The notes under the pieces were generated by a model, which was not told where the DNA came from, made no database searches, and was given only the letters and a program-made list of their open reading frames with translations. DNA of 32,771 nucleotides, from NCBI GenBank assembly GCA_020438795.1, contig JAGQTY010000018.1, forward strand, positions 1 through 32,771, read 5' to 3'. Both the position numbers and the translations under genes were made by a program. Below are positions 22,960 to 30,630 of this stretch, piece after piece (position 1 is the first letter of the stretch; each line of letters opens with the position of its first letter). The DNA comes from Actinomycetota bacterium (GTDB lineage: Bacteria; Actinomycetota; Actinomycetes; S36-B12; GCA-2699445).

Positions 22960-25665
22960 ATGGACGACGTGGCGCAACGTTTGGGTTCGGCGGAGTTCCC
23001 GTACCGGTTGCGGCCACACCAGCTCGCCGCCGTACGTGCTGCTCAGCGGGCCGAGGATCCGAGCAGGTGTCACCTCGTCCTGCCCCCCGGCTCGGGCAAG
23101 ACCCTGATCGGTGCCGAGCTGGCGCGCCGGGCGGGCAACCGGACGCTGGTCCTGGCTCCCAACACCGCGATCGCCGGCCAATGGGTCCTGCTGTGGCGAC
23201 TGCTGGGCCGCGACACCATCTCCATCGGCGAGGACCGGTCGCTCAGCAGTGACGTGACCGTCCTGACCTATCAGGCGCTGGCGACCTTCGCCAGCGACGC
23301 TGACGAGCTGGCGGACCTTGATCGCGGCGCCGAGCTGGACCCGGAGGACCCCGACTCTCACACTGCCCGGCTGACGCCACAGGCGGCCGCACTGGTCGCA
23401 CGGATCCGTGCCGAGCCGCAGCTGACCCTCATCCTCGATGAGGCGCACCATCTCGCCGAGACCTGGGGCGAGCTCCTGGACGAGGTCCTCGACGACTCCG
23501 ACGATCACTTGGTGATCGCGCTCACCGCCACACCAAGGAGCCGGCTGAATGCGGAGCAGCGGGAACTCACCGACCGGCTGTTCGGCCCGGTGCTGTTCAC
23601 GGTGAGTACGCCGGCCCTGGTTCGCGATGAAGTCCTGGCCCCGTTCCGGGAACTCGTGCGATTCGTGCAGCCCACTGCTGCCGAGTCCGGCTATCTCGAA
23701 TCGCAGGCCACCCGGTGGCAGGAGCTGCTCACCAGCCTGCGAGACCCGGAATTCAGTGCTCCGAGCTTCGACGAGCACATTCGCAGCCGCTGGCTGGACC
23801 GTTCGGGACAGGACGGCCACGATGCCCCCAGCTGGTCCCAGGTGAGCAAGCGCCATCCACAGATCGCCCGGGCCATCCTGCGTCTCGTGCACGTCGATCT
23901 GCTGCCGTTGCCCGAGGGCGCCCGGCTCGGCGAGGCCGACCGGCAGGCACCGGCGGTTGAGGACTGGGTCGCGCTCATCGAGGACTACGGAACAACAGTG
24001 CTGCTCGAGCGGGAGCCACAGCAGTGGGAGCAGCTGCGTGCCGCGCTGCGTTCCGTGGGATGGACGCTGACCAGCCGGGGAGCCCGTCGTGGGCGTTCCA
24101 GCGTCGACAGGGTGCTCGCCAAGTCGGCGGCCAAGTCGGATGCGGCCGTGACCGTGTTGCGCGAAGAACTGGCCGTGCGGGGCAACCGGCTTCGGGCGGC
24201 CGTGGTGACCGATCACGAGCAGGCCGCAGCGATGCCCAGTGCCGATCTGCGCAGCGTCCTGGCCGACGACGCCGGCAGCGCTTGGGAGGCGCTTGCCAGC
24301 ATCCAGACGGCACTGCCCGAACTGCGGCCGGTGCTCATGACCGGACGCTCGGTCGCGGGCGCCAGGACCACGATGACCGAACTGGTGCACCACATCAGCA
24401 ACGGGAATCCGCAACTGGGGGCAGCGCTGTCCGTCGAGGAGGCCGACGTGCGCGGCGTCCCGCTGTCCCGGTTGTCGGGACCGGGCTGGCACCCCAGAGT
24501 CTGGATCTCTGCCATTACGGGCTGGTTCCTGGCAGGAGGCACGAACGTCCTGGTCGGCACTCGAGGCCTGCTGGGTGAGGGCTGGGATGCGGCGAGCCTG
24601 AACGTGCTGATCGACCTGACCACCGCGACCACACCGACGGCTGTGGTCCAGACCCGCGGCAGGGCCCTACGTCGCGATCCGGGTGATCCAGCGAAGGGGG
24701 CACACATCTGGTCGATCGTGGCGGTGTCGGACACGCATCCCCGTGGCGATCTCGACTACCGCAGGTTCGTGACCAAGCACGAGGGCTTCCACAGCATCGA
24801 CACAGGTGGACGCATCGTTTCCGGGGTGGCCCATGTCGATCCCGAGTGTGGCCCCTACCAGCCGCCCAGCGCTGCCATCCGGGAACAGGTCAACGCCCGC
24901 ATGCTGGCCGGCGTCGGCGATGTCCACACCCTCGCCGAGGCCTGGGGCGTGGGTCAGCCCTACCTCGACATCGACACCGACGTGGTGCAGGTGCTCGGGC
25001 GCTCGCAGCGGCTCACGGGTCTGGACGCGCCCGCCGTCGTCGCCGAACCCTACGAGAAGGTTCGCGGCCTTGTACCCACGGTCGGCGCAGGCGTCGGACT
25101 GGTGCTTCCCATCATCGCGGGCGCGCCACCGATCCAGGGCTTCGGCTTCGCGGCACTCGGAGCCGTGCTGGGGTGGGGCGTTGACGCTGGGGCCCGGCGG
25201 CTGGCCCGGAACAGGGAACTGTCACGACTGGCCGAGGATGACACGCTGCTGGCGATCGGGCGGGCGGTCGCTGCTGCCTACAACCTGGATCCGGATCACG
25301 TCAGCGTCACTCCCGACGAGGACAACGTGTGGCGGGTGAGCTACCTGAACCCCGACGGTCCACGCGCGGACGAATCGGCAGCGGTCTCGGCCGCGGTCAC
25401 GCAGATCCTCACCCCAGTGGACTGGCCGCGGTACCTGGTGTCGCGTCGGCTGCCCCGGCAGCGGGCCGAGGTCTGGCATGCGGTCCCGGATGATCTCGGG
25501 AGGAACAGGGACAGCGCTGATCGGTTCCTGCGATGCTGGCAGGAACACGTGTCGCCCGGCAGGGTCGTCTATACCGGCAACCCCGAGGGCGCGGGGCTGC
25601 TCACGGCCGCGCGCGGGCTCAATCCTGGCGACGTGACGGCAGCCATCCGCAGCGAGTGGAACTGA
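22960..25665 (+). CDS. SF2 (DEAD/DEAH-type) helicase with unusual C-terminal half
   Basis: A 901-residue protein. Helicase motifs in order: a Q-like start RLRPHQLAAV (about 17-26), Walker A PPGSGKT (about 42-48), motif Ia LAPNTAIAGQW, DEAH box LILDEAHH (about 157-164), motif III TATP (about 188), and in the second RecA-like domain VGTRGLLGEGWDA and QTRGRALRR (motif VI, about 563-571). A long insert (about 205-480) separates the domains. After motif VI comes an unassigned region with a glycine-rich hydrophobic pair (about 702-752), GVGLVLPIIAGAPP and FGFAALGAVLGWGVDAGARR, followed by a 140-residue C-terminal domain not recognised. ATPase activity on nucleic acid is well supported; the pathway is not. 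No nuclease or methylase gene is adjacent. Confidence 0.88.
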   Translation: MDDVAQRLGSAEFPYRLRPHQLAAVRAAQRAEDPSRCHLVLPPGSGKTLIGAELARRAGNRTLVLAPNTAIAGQWVLLWRLLGRDTISIGEDRSLSSDVTVLTYQALATFASDADELADLDRGAELDPEDPDSHTARLTPQAAALVARIRAEPQLTLILDEAHHLAETWGELLDEVLDDSDDHLVIALTATPRSRLNAEQRELTDRLFGPVLFTVSTPALVRDEVLAPFRELVRFVQPTAAESGYLESQATRWQELLTSLRDPEFSAPSFDEHIRSRWLDRSGQDGHDAPSWSQVSKRHPQIARAILRLVHVDLLPLPEGARLGEADRQAPAVEDWVALIEDYGTTVLLEREPQQWEQLRAALRSVGWTLTSRGARRGRSSVDRVLAKSAAKSDAAVTVLREELAVRGNRLRAAVVTDHEQAAAMPSADLRSVLADDAGSAWEALASIQTALPELRPVLMTGRSVAGARTTMTELVHHISNGNPQLGAALSVEEADVRGVPLSRLSGPGWHPRVWISAITGWFLAGGTNVLVGTRGLLGEGWDAASLNVLIDLTTATTPTAVVQTRGRALRRDPGDPAKGAHIWSIVAVSDTHPRGDLDYRRFVTKHEGFHSIDTGGRIVSGVAHVDPECGPYQPPSAAIREQVNARMLAGVGDVHTLAEAWGVGQPYLDIDTDVVQVLGRSQRLTGLDAPAVVAEPYEKVRGLVPTVGAGVGLVLPIIAGAPPIQGFGFAALGAVLGWGVDAGARRLARNRELSRLAEDDTLLAIGRAVAAAYNLDPDHVSVTPDEDNVWRVSYLNPDGPRADESAAVSAAVTQILTPVDWPRYLVSRRLPRQRAEVWHAVPDDLGRNRDSADRFLRCWQEHVSPGRVVYTGNPEGAGLLTAARGLNPGDVTAAIRSEWN

Positions 25666-25966
25666 GGGTGCGCCGACCGATGGCCTGCGGCGTGACCACC
25701 GGCCGATGCGCTCGATTCGGTCAGTCCCAGTGATCCAGACCACAGAAGTTGTTGTCCAGCAATGATTTCTCCACCTGTGGCCTCGCCGCATGCTCGGCCG
25801 CCGCATGCCCGCATCACCGGATCGGGTGACCCTGGCGGCTCTGGATGTGATCCAGGGAACGCCTCAGGTGCCATGCAGAACCGGTTCGGCGAGCAAGCCG
25901 TCGCCCACGAGGCTGACTCTGCCCGAGATCCCGTTGTCCGAGCACCACTGCGGGCAGCCCCCGAAC
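25666..25966 (+). other. Intergenic leader between helicase and lysozyme-like gene
   Basis: The 301 bases contain no supported gene. The notable element is an inverted repeat CTGGAT-GTG-ATCCAG (25841-25855), an operator-like palindrome about 110 bases before the next start. No c-di-AMP (ydaO) riboswitch signature, which often precedes actinobacterial wall-lytic genes, could be recognised, and there is no strong ribosome binding site before ATG 25967. Confidence 0.4.
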
Positions 25967-26506
25967 ATGACGAAGGATTCGACAACGACAGACAAGAACA
26001 CACCTCAGAGCGAGACTCACAACGACCGCTTCAGCAACAAGGTGATCGCCGGCGGCATCGCCGTGACGCTGCTGGTGGGGCTGGGAACACCGGCAGCCGC
26101 GGCGGCGATGACCGGGGAGAACCCGGTCGCTCCGGCAGCTGCCAGCGCCACCTCAGGAGCCAAGGGCCAGAAATCACAACCACAGCAGCCGATCCACTCG
26201 GCCAAAGCGTCCAAGAAGTACGCCAAGACGCTGATGAAGCAGAAGTACGGCTGGGGCGAGAGCCAGTACCAGGACCTGGTGGCCCTGTGGAACCGGGAAT
26301 CGGGCTGGAACTACCAGGCGACGAACGCGAGTTCAGGCGCCTACGGCATTCCCCAGTCGCTACCCGGCTCGAAGATGAGCTCGGCGGGCAAGGACTGGAA
26401 GACCAACGCGGCGACCCAGATCAAGTGGGGCCTTCGCTACATCAAGGACACCTACGGCTCCCCGGCCGGGGCCCTGGCTCACGAGAACTCCGCCGGCTGG
26501 TACTGA
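25967..26506 (+). CDS. Secreted lysozyme-like transglycosylase, copy 1
   Basis: A 179-residue protein. The start is placed at ATG 25967, giving a polar Thr/Asp/Asn-rich head and a hydrophobic signal or anchor (VIAGGIAVTLLVGLGTPAAA, about 26-45). An upstream in-frame ATG at 25790 would add 59 residues of non-conserved sequence. After a Ser/Gln/Pro-rich linker comes a lysozyme-like domain of about 80 residues: KYGWGESQYQDLVALWNRES with the catalytic Glu in RESGWN, then SSGAYGIPQSLPGSKM and a C-terminal GWY. This aggregation-promoting-factor-like domain is widespread in secreted actinobacterial proteins and is thought to cleave peptidoglycan glycan strands. Closely related to the product of the gene at 26832; a strong terminator follows. 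Confidence 0.87.
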   Translation: MTKDSTTTDKNTPQSETHNDRFSNKVIAGGIAVTLLVGLGTPAAAAAMTGENPVAPAAASATSGAKGQKSQPQQPIHSAKASKKYAKTLMKQKYGWGESQYQDLVALWNRESGWNYQATNASSGAYGIPQSLPGSKMSSAGKDWKTNAATQIKWGLRYIKDTYGSPAGALAHENSAGWY

Positions 26507-26519
26507 TGGGGACCTCCAG

Positions 26520-26547
26520 CACCGCTCCGGCACAGGCCGGAGCGGTG
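26520..26547 (+). terminator. Strong hairpin terminator after lysozyme-like copy 1
   Basis: CACCGCTCCGGC (26520-26531) pairs perfectly with GCCGGAGCGGTG (26536-26547) around a four-base ACAG loop, 13 bases after the stop codon. Only a short ATT follows, but the 12-base GC-rich stem is a convincing intrinsic terminator for a high-GC organism. Confidence 0.75.
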
Positions 26548-26594
26548 ATTCCGTGAGCGGTTGCTGAACGCTTCGGCTCGGCGGTGACGACGCC

Positions 26595-26751
26595 TCAAAG
26601 CTCGACGATCTCGATCAGTCTCTCGAGGCCCCGCAAGGTCAGCAGGGTTCCTCGTGTAGAGCGGAAGACCATTGGCCGCGGCGACTGATGCAATCAAGAG
26701 ATCCGCAAGTGGTGTGACGGCCGACACAGAAATCCGCAGAATCCAGGCCAT
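26595..26751 (-). pseudogene. Remnant of a vapC PIN-domain toxin gene, truncated and frameshifted
   Basis: The minus strand encodes the C-terminal part of a VapC-type PIN protein: SAVTPLADLLIASVAAANGL then PLYTRNPADLAG, including the conserved Asp of the D-L-L-I-A motif and the T-R-N-P-x-D motif. One extra base near 26628 shifts the frame; after it GLERLIEIVEL and a stop at 26595 restore the normal family ending. The N-terminal half with the first catalytic Asp is missing and no antitoxin gene is beside it. It is therefore a decayed module. The remaining 26548-26831 region shows no other gene. Confidence 0.65.
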
Positions 26752-26831
26752 CAAGTCAACCCCTGCTACTCCGAACGGGTGAGTCAGGGAGAAACATTCA
26801 TACTCGCCGGCATTGCGGGCAGGGCGTCTGC

Positions 26832-27329
26832 ATGAGCAAGAACAACGAGATGAACGAGACGGAAGCCTCCCAGGGACTGTCCAAGAAGGCCGTGGCCTTC
26901 ACCGCCGCCGGCGCGATCGCCGCGGCCGTGGCAATCCCCGCGGTGGGAATCGCAACGCACTCAAGCGCAGCTGAACAGAGCCCGCAGAGCTCGGCCGCCC
27001 AGACCGACACCGCGGTCTCGGGTGCCAAGCAGGCGCAGCATTACGCCAAGAAGGAGATGAAGGACAAGTACGGCTGGGGCAACAAGCAGTACCAGGATCT
27101 GGTGCTGTTGTGGAACAAGGAGTCGGGCTGGAACGTCAAGGCGTCCAACTCCTCCTCCGGCGCTTACGGGATCGCCCAGGCTCTGCCCGGCTCGAAGATG
27201 AGCTCCGCCGGAAAGGACTGGAAGTCCAACGCCAAGACCCAGGTGGACTGGGGACTGAAGTACATCAAGGACCGCTACGGCAGCCCATCAGCCGCCTGGA
27301 GTCACAGCCAGAACACCGGCTGGTACTGA
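26832..27329 (+). CDS. Secreted lysozyme-like transglycosylase, copy 2
   Basis: A 165-residue paralogue of the protein at 25967. It has a polar N-terminus, a hydrophobic Ala-rich signal or anchor segment (AVAFTAAGAIAAAVAIPAVG, about 20-39), a short Ser/Gln linker and the same lysozyme-like domain: KYGWGNKQYQDLVLLWNKES with the presumed catalytic Glu in KESGWN, then SSGAYGIAQALPGSKM, SSAGKDWKSNAKTQ and a final GWY. The catalytic domain is much more conserved between the copies than the N-terminus, as expected for selection on enzyme activity after duplication. ATG 26832 has only a weak AGGG upstream. A textbook terminator follows. Confidence 0.88.
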   Translation: MSKNNEMNETEASQGLSKKAVAFTAAGAIAAAVAIPAVGIATHSSAAEQSPQSSAAQTDTAVSGAKQAQHYAKKEMKDKYGWGNKQYQDLVLLWNKESGWNVKASNSSSGAYGIAQALPGSKMSSAGKDWKSNAKTQVDWGLKYIKDRYGSPSAAWSHSQNTGWY

Positions 27330-27344
27330 GCCACCGACCCACAG

Positions 27345-27381
27345 GGACTCCCGCTCACGGAGCGGGAGTCCTCGACTTTTT
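27345..27381 (+). terminator. Rho-independent terminator after lysozyme-like copy 2
   Basis: GGACTCCCGCTC (27345-27356) pairs perfectly with GAGCGGGAGTCC (27360-27371) across a three-base ACG loop, followed after five bases by TTTTT (27377-27381). This is the best canonical terminator in the window, 16 bases past the stop codon. Confidence 0.85.
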
Positions 27382-27445
27382 CGGGCGGCGATGGCCGTAC
27401 CCGGCGGGCGCCACCCGATGCAGCTGCGCGAGTCCCTGCAGCCGT

Positions 27446-28081
27446 TCAGCTGCGGGTCTCCTCCAGGAAACGGTCATACTTCTTGTTCATCATGGGACGG
27501 AGGAACAGCCGCACCGGCCCGGGCAGCACACCCCAGACCGCCTTGCGATCTGCCTCTGTGGCGCCGTCGGACACCCAGGGGAAGACCAGCATGTTGTCGG
27601 GGCCGGATCTGGTGAACTTCATGAAGTCCCCGAGGTCCTCGCGCTTGACGTACTTCTCCAGTAGCGGCACCGCGTCACGCTCCTCATGATCGCAGTGGCC
27701 GGCGACGATCCCTGAGAGCTGGCCGAGATGAGTGAGCATCGCGGCGATGTCCACAGACTCCCCGTTGGCGGCAGTCGCGAACGACTGGTCCAGGGCGTCG
27801 ATCTTGCGATGCATCGCCGCGTGTTCTGACTCCATGGCTGACATGACGACGAGCTCCGACTGATCCTTGGACCGTTCCTCGACCAACGGCCACAGGTAGG
27901 TGTCTTCAGCCTCGTGATGGTGCTTGAGCTGGTCGGAGAAGAACTGCCAGCGCCGGATCAGTCCCACTGGGATACGATCGTCTGCCTCGGCGTTCTTGAG
28001 CCCCTGCTGGATACGCACCAGTTCGCGCTTGAACGATCGGTGCAGCAAGGTGTTCATCTCGTAGTTGACCTGCTTGGACAT
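27446..28081 (-). CDS. Hemerythrin HHE domain protein
   Basis: A 211-residue protein with the helical HHE fold: LLHRSFKRELVRIQ (first His, about 13), HHHEAEDTYLWPLV (about 54-67), ESEHAAMHRKIDAL (about 86-99) and GHCDHEERDAVPLL (about 128-141). These His and acidic residues form the di-iron site that binds oxygen or senses oxygen and nitric oxide. The C-terminal 60 residues (FMKFTRSGPDNMLVFPWV ... LRPMMNKKYDRFLEET) are an extension typical of actinobacterial members. ATG 28081 follows a GAGGCG sequence, 12 bases after the citrate synthase stop, so the two are probably one operon. Confidence 0.9.
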   Translation of the reverse strand: MSKQVNYEMNTLLHRSFKRELVRIQQGLKNAEADDRIPVGLIRRWQFFSDQLKHHHEAEDTYLWPLVEERSKDQSELVVMSAMESEHAAMHRKIDALDQSFATAANGESVDIAAMLTHLGQLSGIVAGHCDHEERDAVPLLEKYVKREDLGDFMKFTRSGPDNMLVFPWVSDGATEADRKAVWGVLPGPVRLFLRPMMNKKYDRFLEETRS

Positions 28082-28093
28082 CTCAGCGCCTCT

Positions 28094-29377
28094 CTATCGA
28101 TCCGCCAACGGCACGTAATCCCGCTCGACCGCGCCGGTGTACACCTGGCGGGGGCGGCCGATCTTGGTCTCGGGGTCCGCGATCATCTCACGCCACTGAG
28201 CGAGCCAGCCGGGGAGCCGGCCGAGAGCGAACATCACCGTGAACATGCGGGTCGGGAAGCCGAGGGCCTTGTAGATGAGCCCCGTGTAGAAGTCGACGTT
28301 GGGATAGAGGTTGCGGCTGACGAAGAAGTCGTCGGCCAGGGCCACCTCCTCCAGCCGGAGGGCGATGTCGAGCAGTGGATCTCTCACATCGAGGATCCGG
28401 AACACCTCGTGAGCCTTCTCCTTGATGATCGCGGCACGGGGATCGTAGTTCTTGTAGACGCGGTGCCCGAATCCCATGAGCTTGACGCCACCCTCGCGGT
28501 TCTTCACCTGCCGGATGAAGGTCTTCACACCGCCACCCGAGGCGTGGATCCCCTCGAGCATCTCCAGCACCGCTTGGTTGGCTCCGCCATGCAACGGCCC
28601 GAACAGGGCGTTGATGCCGGCGGAGACGCTGGCGAAGAGGTTGGCGTGCGAGGATCCGACGAGCCGTACCGTCGAGGTGGAACAGTTCTGCTCGTGGTCG
28701 GCGTGCAGCACGAGCAGCATGTCCAGCACGTCCACAACGGCGGGATCGACCTCGTACTCCTCCGCCGGCACCCCGAACGTCATCCGGAGGAAGTTGTGGA
28801 CGTAGCTCAACGAGTTGTCGGGGTAGAGATAGGGCTGCCCGACGGACTTCTTGTAGGCGTAGGCGGCAATGGTGGGGAGCTTTGCGAGCAGCCGGATGGT
28901 GGAGATCTCCACCTGTTCAGGGTCCAGTGGATCGAGGGAGTCCTCGTAGAAGGTTGAGAGCGCGCTGACCGCACTGGACAGCACCGGCATCGGATGGGCC
29001 TCGCGCGGGAACCCGTCGAACAGCCGGCGAAGATCCTCATGCAGCAGCGTATGGCGTTTGATCCGCGTCGTGAACGCTTCCAGCTCGAGCGCCGAAGGCA
29101 GCTCCCCGTAGATCAGCAGGTAGGCGACCTCGAGGTAGGTGGAGGATGTGGCCAGCTGTTCGATCGGATAGCCGCGATAGCGCAGGATGCCGACCTCACC
29201 GTTGATGTAGGTGATCTTCGATTCGCACGAGGCGGTGTTGACGAACCCCACGTCGAGCGCCACATTGCCCGTGGTCGCACGCAGTCGGGAGATGTCGAGT
29301 CCCACATCACCTACCGAGGGCGGCACCACCGGCAGGTCCAGGGAGCCCCCGGGGTATTCAAGAGATACGTCACTCAC
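28094..29377 (-). CDS. gltA: Citrate synthase, type II
   Basis: A 427-residue enzyme that condenses acetyl-CoA with oxaloacetate to citrate, the entry step of the TCA cycle. GTG 29377 is chosen because a GGAGG lies six bases upstream and it gives the usual length; the reading further upstream to 29497 is non-homologous in composition. Active-site residues are visible: His263 in PLHGGANQ, His305 in GFGHRVYKNYDPRA, and Asp362 in NVDFYTG, at nearly the same numbers as in E. coli GltA. ADHEQNCSTSTVRLVGS is also characteristic of the type II, NADH-sensitive-type branch. It lies 164 bases downstream of dapC and shares a transcript with a hemerythrin gene. Confidence 0.95.
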   Translation of the reverse strand: MSDVSLEYPGGSLDLPVVPPSVGDVGLDISRLRATTGNVALDVGFVNTASCESKITYINGEVGILRYRGYPIEQLATSSTYLEVAYLLIYGELPSALELEAFTTRIKRHTLLHEDLRRLFDGFPREAHPMPVLSSAVSALSTFYEDSLDPLDPEQVEISTIRLLAKLPTIAAYAYKKSVGQPYLYPDNSLSYVHNFLRMTFGVPAEEYEVDPAVVDVLDMLLVLHADHEQNCSTSTVRLVGSSHANLFASVSAGINALFGPLHGGANQAVLEMLEGIHASGGGVKTFIRQVKNREGGVKLMGFGHRVYKNYDPRAAIIKEKAHEVFRILDVRDPLLDIALRLEEVALADDFFVSRNLYPNVDFYTGLIYKALGFPTRMFTVMFALGRLPGWLAQWREMIADPETKIGRPRQVYTGAVERDYVPLADR

Positions 29378-29470
29378 GCCCAACCTCCACGATTTGCTCC
29401 TACTCAAAGGTATCGAGTCGATGCCGGCTCGTGATGAGTGCCTCGCGGTTTGCACCGACACGGGCGCGTT

Positions 29471-29505
29471 GCCGACCGCTGCGCCTGGTCTGAGCACCGG
29501 TCGGC
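29471..29505 (-). terminator. Possible hairpin between dapC and gltA
   Basis: GCCGACCG (29471-29478) and CGGTCGGC (29498-29505) form a perfect eight-base stem with a 19-base loop, about 36 bases past the dapC stop on the minus strand. No T run. It may end the fdxA-dapC transcript; a TACCTT -10-like sequence lies closer to gltA. Confidence 0.4.
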
Positions 29506-29541
29506 GCTGGCCCGGAGCGGTTGGGCCACAAGCAGAAATCC

Positions 29542-30630
29542 TCAGTCCCCGAAGTGGCGGAGGATGTCGGCGGCGGCCAGTGTGTCACTCGTATTGGCGG
29601 TGAGTGCCACCCTGATGTGCGCGGCCCCGGTCGGCCCGTAGAAGCCCCCGGGTGCCACAACCAGGCCCTTCTCGGCCAGTCGACGGGTGACCAACACATC
29701 CTCTTCGCCATTGCTGGCCCACACGAACAGACCCGCGGTCGAGTCGTCCACCCGGAATCCGCCTGCCTCCAGCGCCTGCCGCAGCACCTGCCTGTGCCGG
29801 TCGTAGTGAGCGGCAGCGTCGGCGACGTGGGCATCATCGTTGAGGGCGGCAGTGGCTGCGGCCTGGATCGGCCCGGGCACGATCAGCCCGAGGCTACGGC
29901 GCAGCGCCAGCAGGTCGGCCACAACGCTCGGATCACCGCTCACGAAACCGACACGGTAACCTGCCATCGCCGACCGCTTGGACAGGGAGTGCACGGCCAG
30001 AAGGTTGCCCAGCTCGCCGTCATTCACCTCCGGGTCCAGGATCGAGACCGGTCGCTGACCGGGCGGTTGCAGTTCCAGGTAGCACTCGTCGCTGGCCACC
30101 AGCGCATTCCGGTCACGAGCCCACTGCAGCACCTTGCGCAGGTGGGGCACGCCGAGCACCCTTCCGGTCGGGTTGCCGGGGGTGTTCAGCCAGACGAGGC
30201 GGGGACGCTGCGGTCCGAGGGCGGTGAGGGAATCGGCGGCAAGGATGCGGCACCCTGCACGCTGCGCACCGAGACGGTACGTCGGGTAGCTGAGCTCGGG
30301 GACCACGACCAGGTCGTCCCGTCCGAGCCCGAGCAGGGCGGGCAGCCCGGCGATCAGTTCCTTGGAGCCGATCGTCGGCAGCACCAGCTCCGGGTCGAGC
30401 GCCGCCGCGAACGCGCGCCCCGCCCAGTCGGCATAGGCCTGCCTCAGTGCGGCTGAGCCGTGGGTGGCCGGATAGCCCGGGGCATCGGCAGCGGCTGCGA
30501 GCGCCTGCTGCACCACTTGGGGGGTAGGCAGTGTGGGGGTCCCGGCGGACAGGTCCAGTACGGTACAGCCGCTGGCTTCGGCACGCTCGCGCAGTTCCGC
30601 GGCGACCTCGACGATGTTCCAGCTCACCAC
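29542..30630 (-). CDS. dapC: Succinyldiaminopimelate transaminase
   Basis: A 362-residue class I/II PLP aminotransferase. Motifs: LDLSAGTPTLPTP (about 25-37), LPTIGSKELIAGLPALLGLG (about 84-103), NTPGNPTGRVLG with the PLP-contacting Asn (about 149-160), SDECYLEL (about 180-187), the Schiff-base Lys218 in HSLSKRSAMAGYRVGF, and RVALTA near the end. This matches the actinobacterial DapC family, which makes N-succinyl-diaminopimelate for lysine and peptidoglycan and is classically found beside fdxA. Because pheA and tyrA lie just upstream, an aromatic aminotransferase activity is an alternative, but the motif match favours DapC. Two adjacent GTG codons (30630, 30627) are possible starts; the second forms a GTGA overlap with the tyrA stop. 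Confidence 0.88.
   Translation of the reverse strand: MVSWNIVEVAAELRERAEASGCTVLDLSAGTPTLPTPQVVQQALAAAADAPGYPATHGSAALRQAYADWAGRAFAAALDPELVLPTIGSKELIAGLPALLGLGRDDLVVVPELSYPTYRLGAQRAGCRILAADSLTALGPQRPRLVWLNTPGNPTGRVLGVPHLRKVLQWARDRNALVASDECYLELQPPGQRPVSILDPEVNDGELGNLLAVHSLSKRSAMAGYRVGFVSGDPSVVADLLALRRSLGLIVPGPIQAAATAALNDDAHVADAAAHYDRHRQVLRQALEAGGFRVDDSTAGLFVWASNGEEDVLVTRRLAEKGLVVAPGGFYGPTGAAHIRVALTANTSDTLAAADILRHFGD

Noticed and set aside
22678..24492. Long minus-strand open frame of about 600 codons opposite the helicase gene
   Set aside because: It is antisense to a helicase with clear motifs, its product is low-complexity Arg/Gly/His/Gln sequence with no domain, and such frames are expected opposite high-GC genes.
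25735..25966. c-di-AMP (ydaO) or cobalamin riboswitch upstream of the lysozyme-like gene
   Set aside because: GGGTGACCC and GGGAACGCC pieces recall these motifs, but the ordered conserved blocks could not be found. A covariance-model search would settle it.
27914..28957. Plus-strand open frame opposite the citrate synthase gene
   Set aside because: The minus strand encodes full-length GltA with all active-site residues. The plus frame is an antisense shadow.
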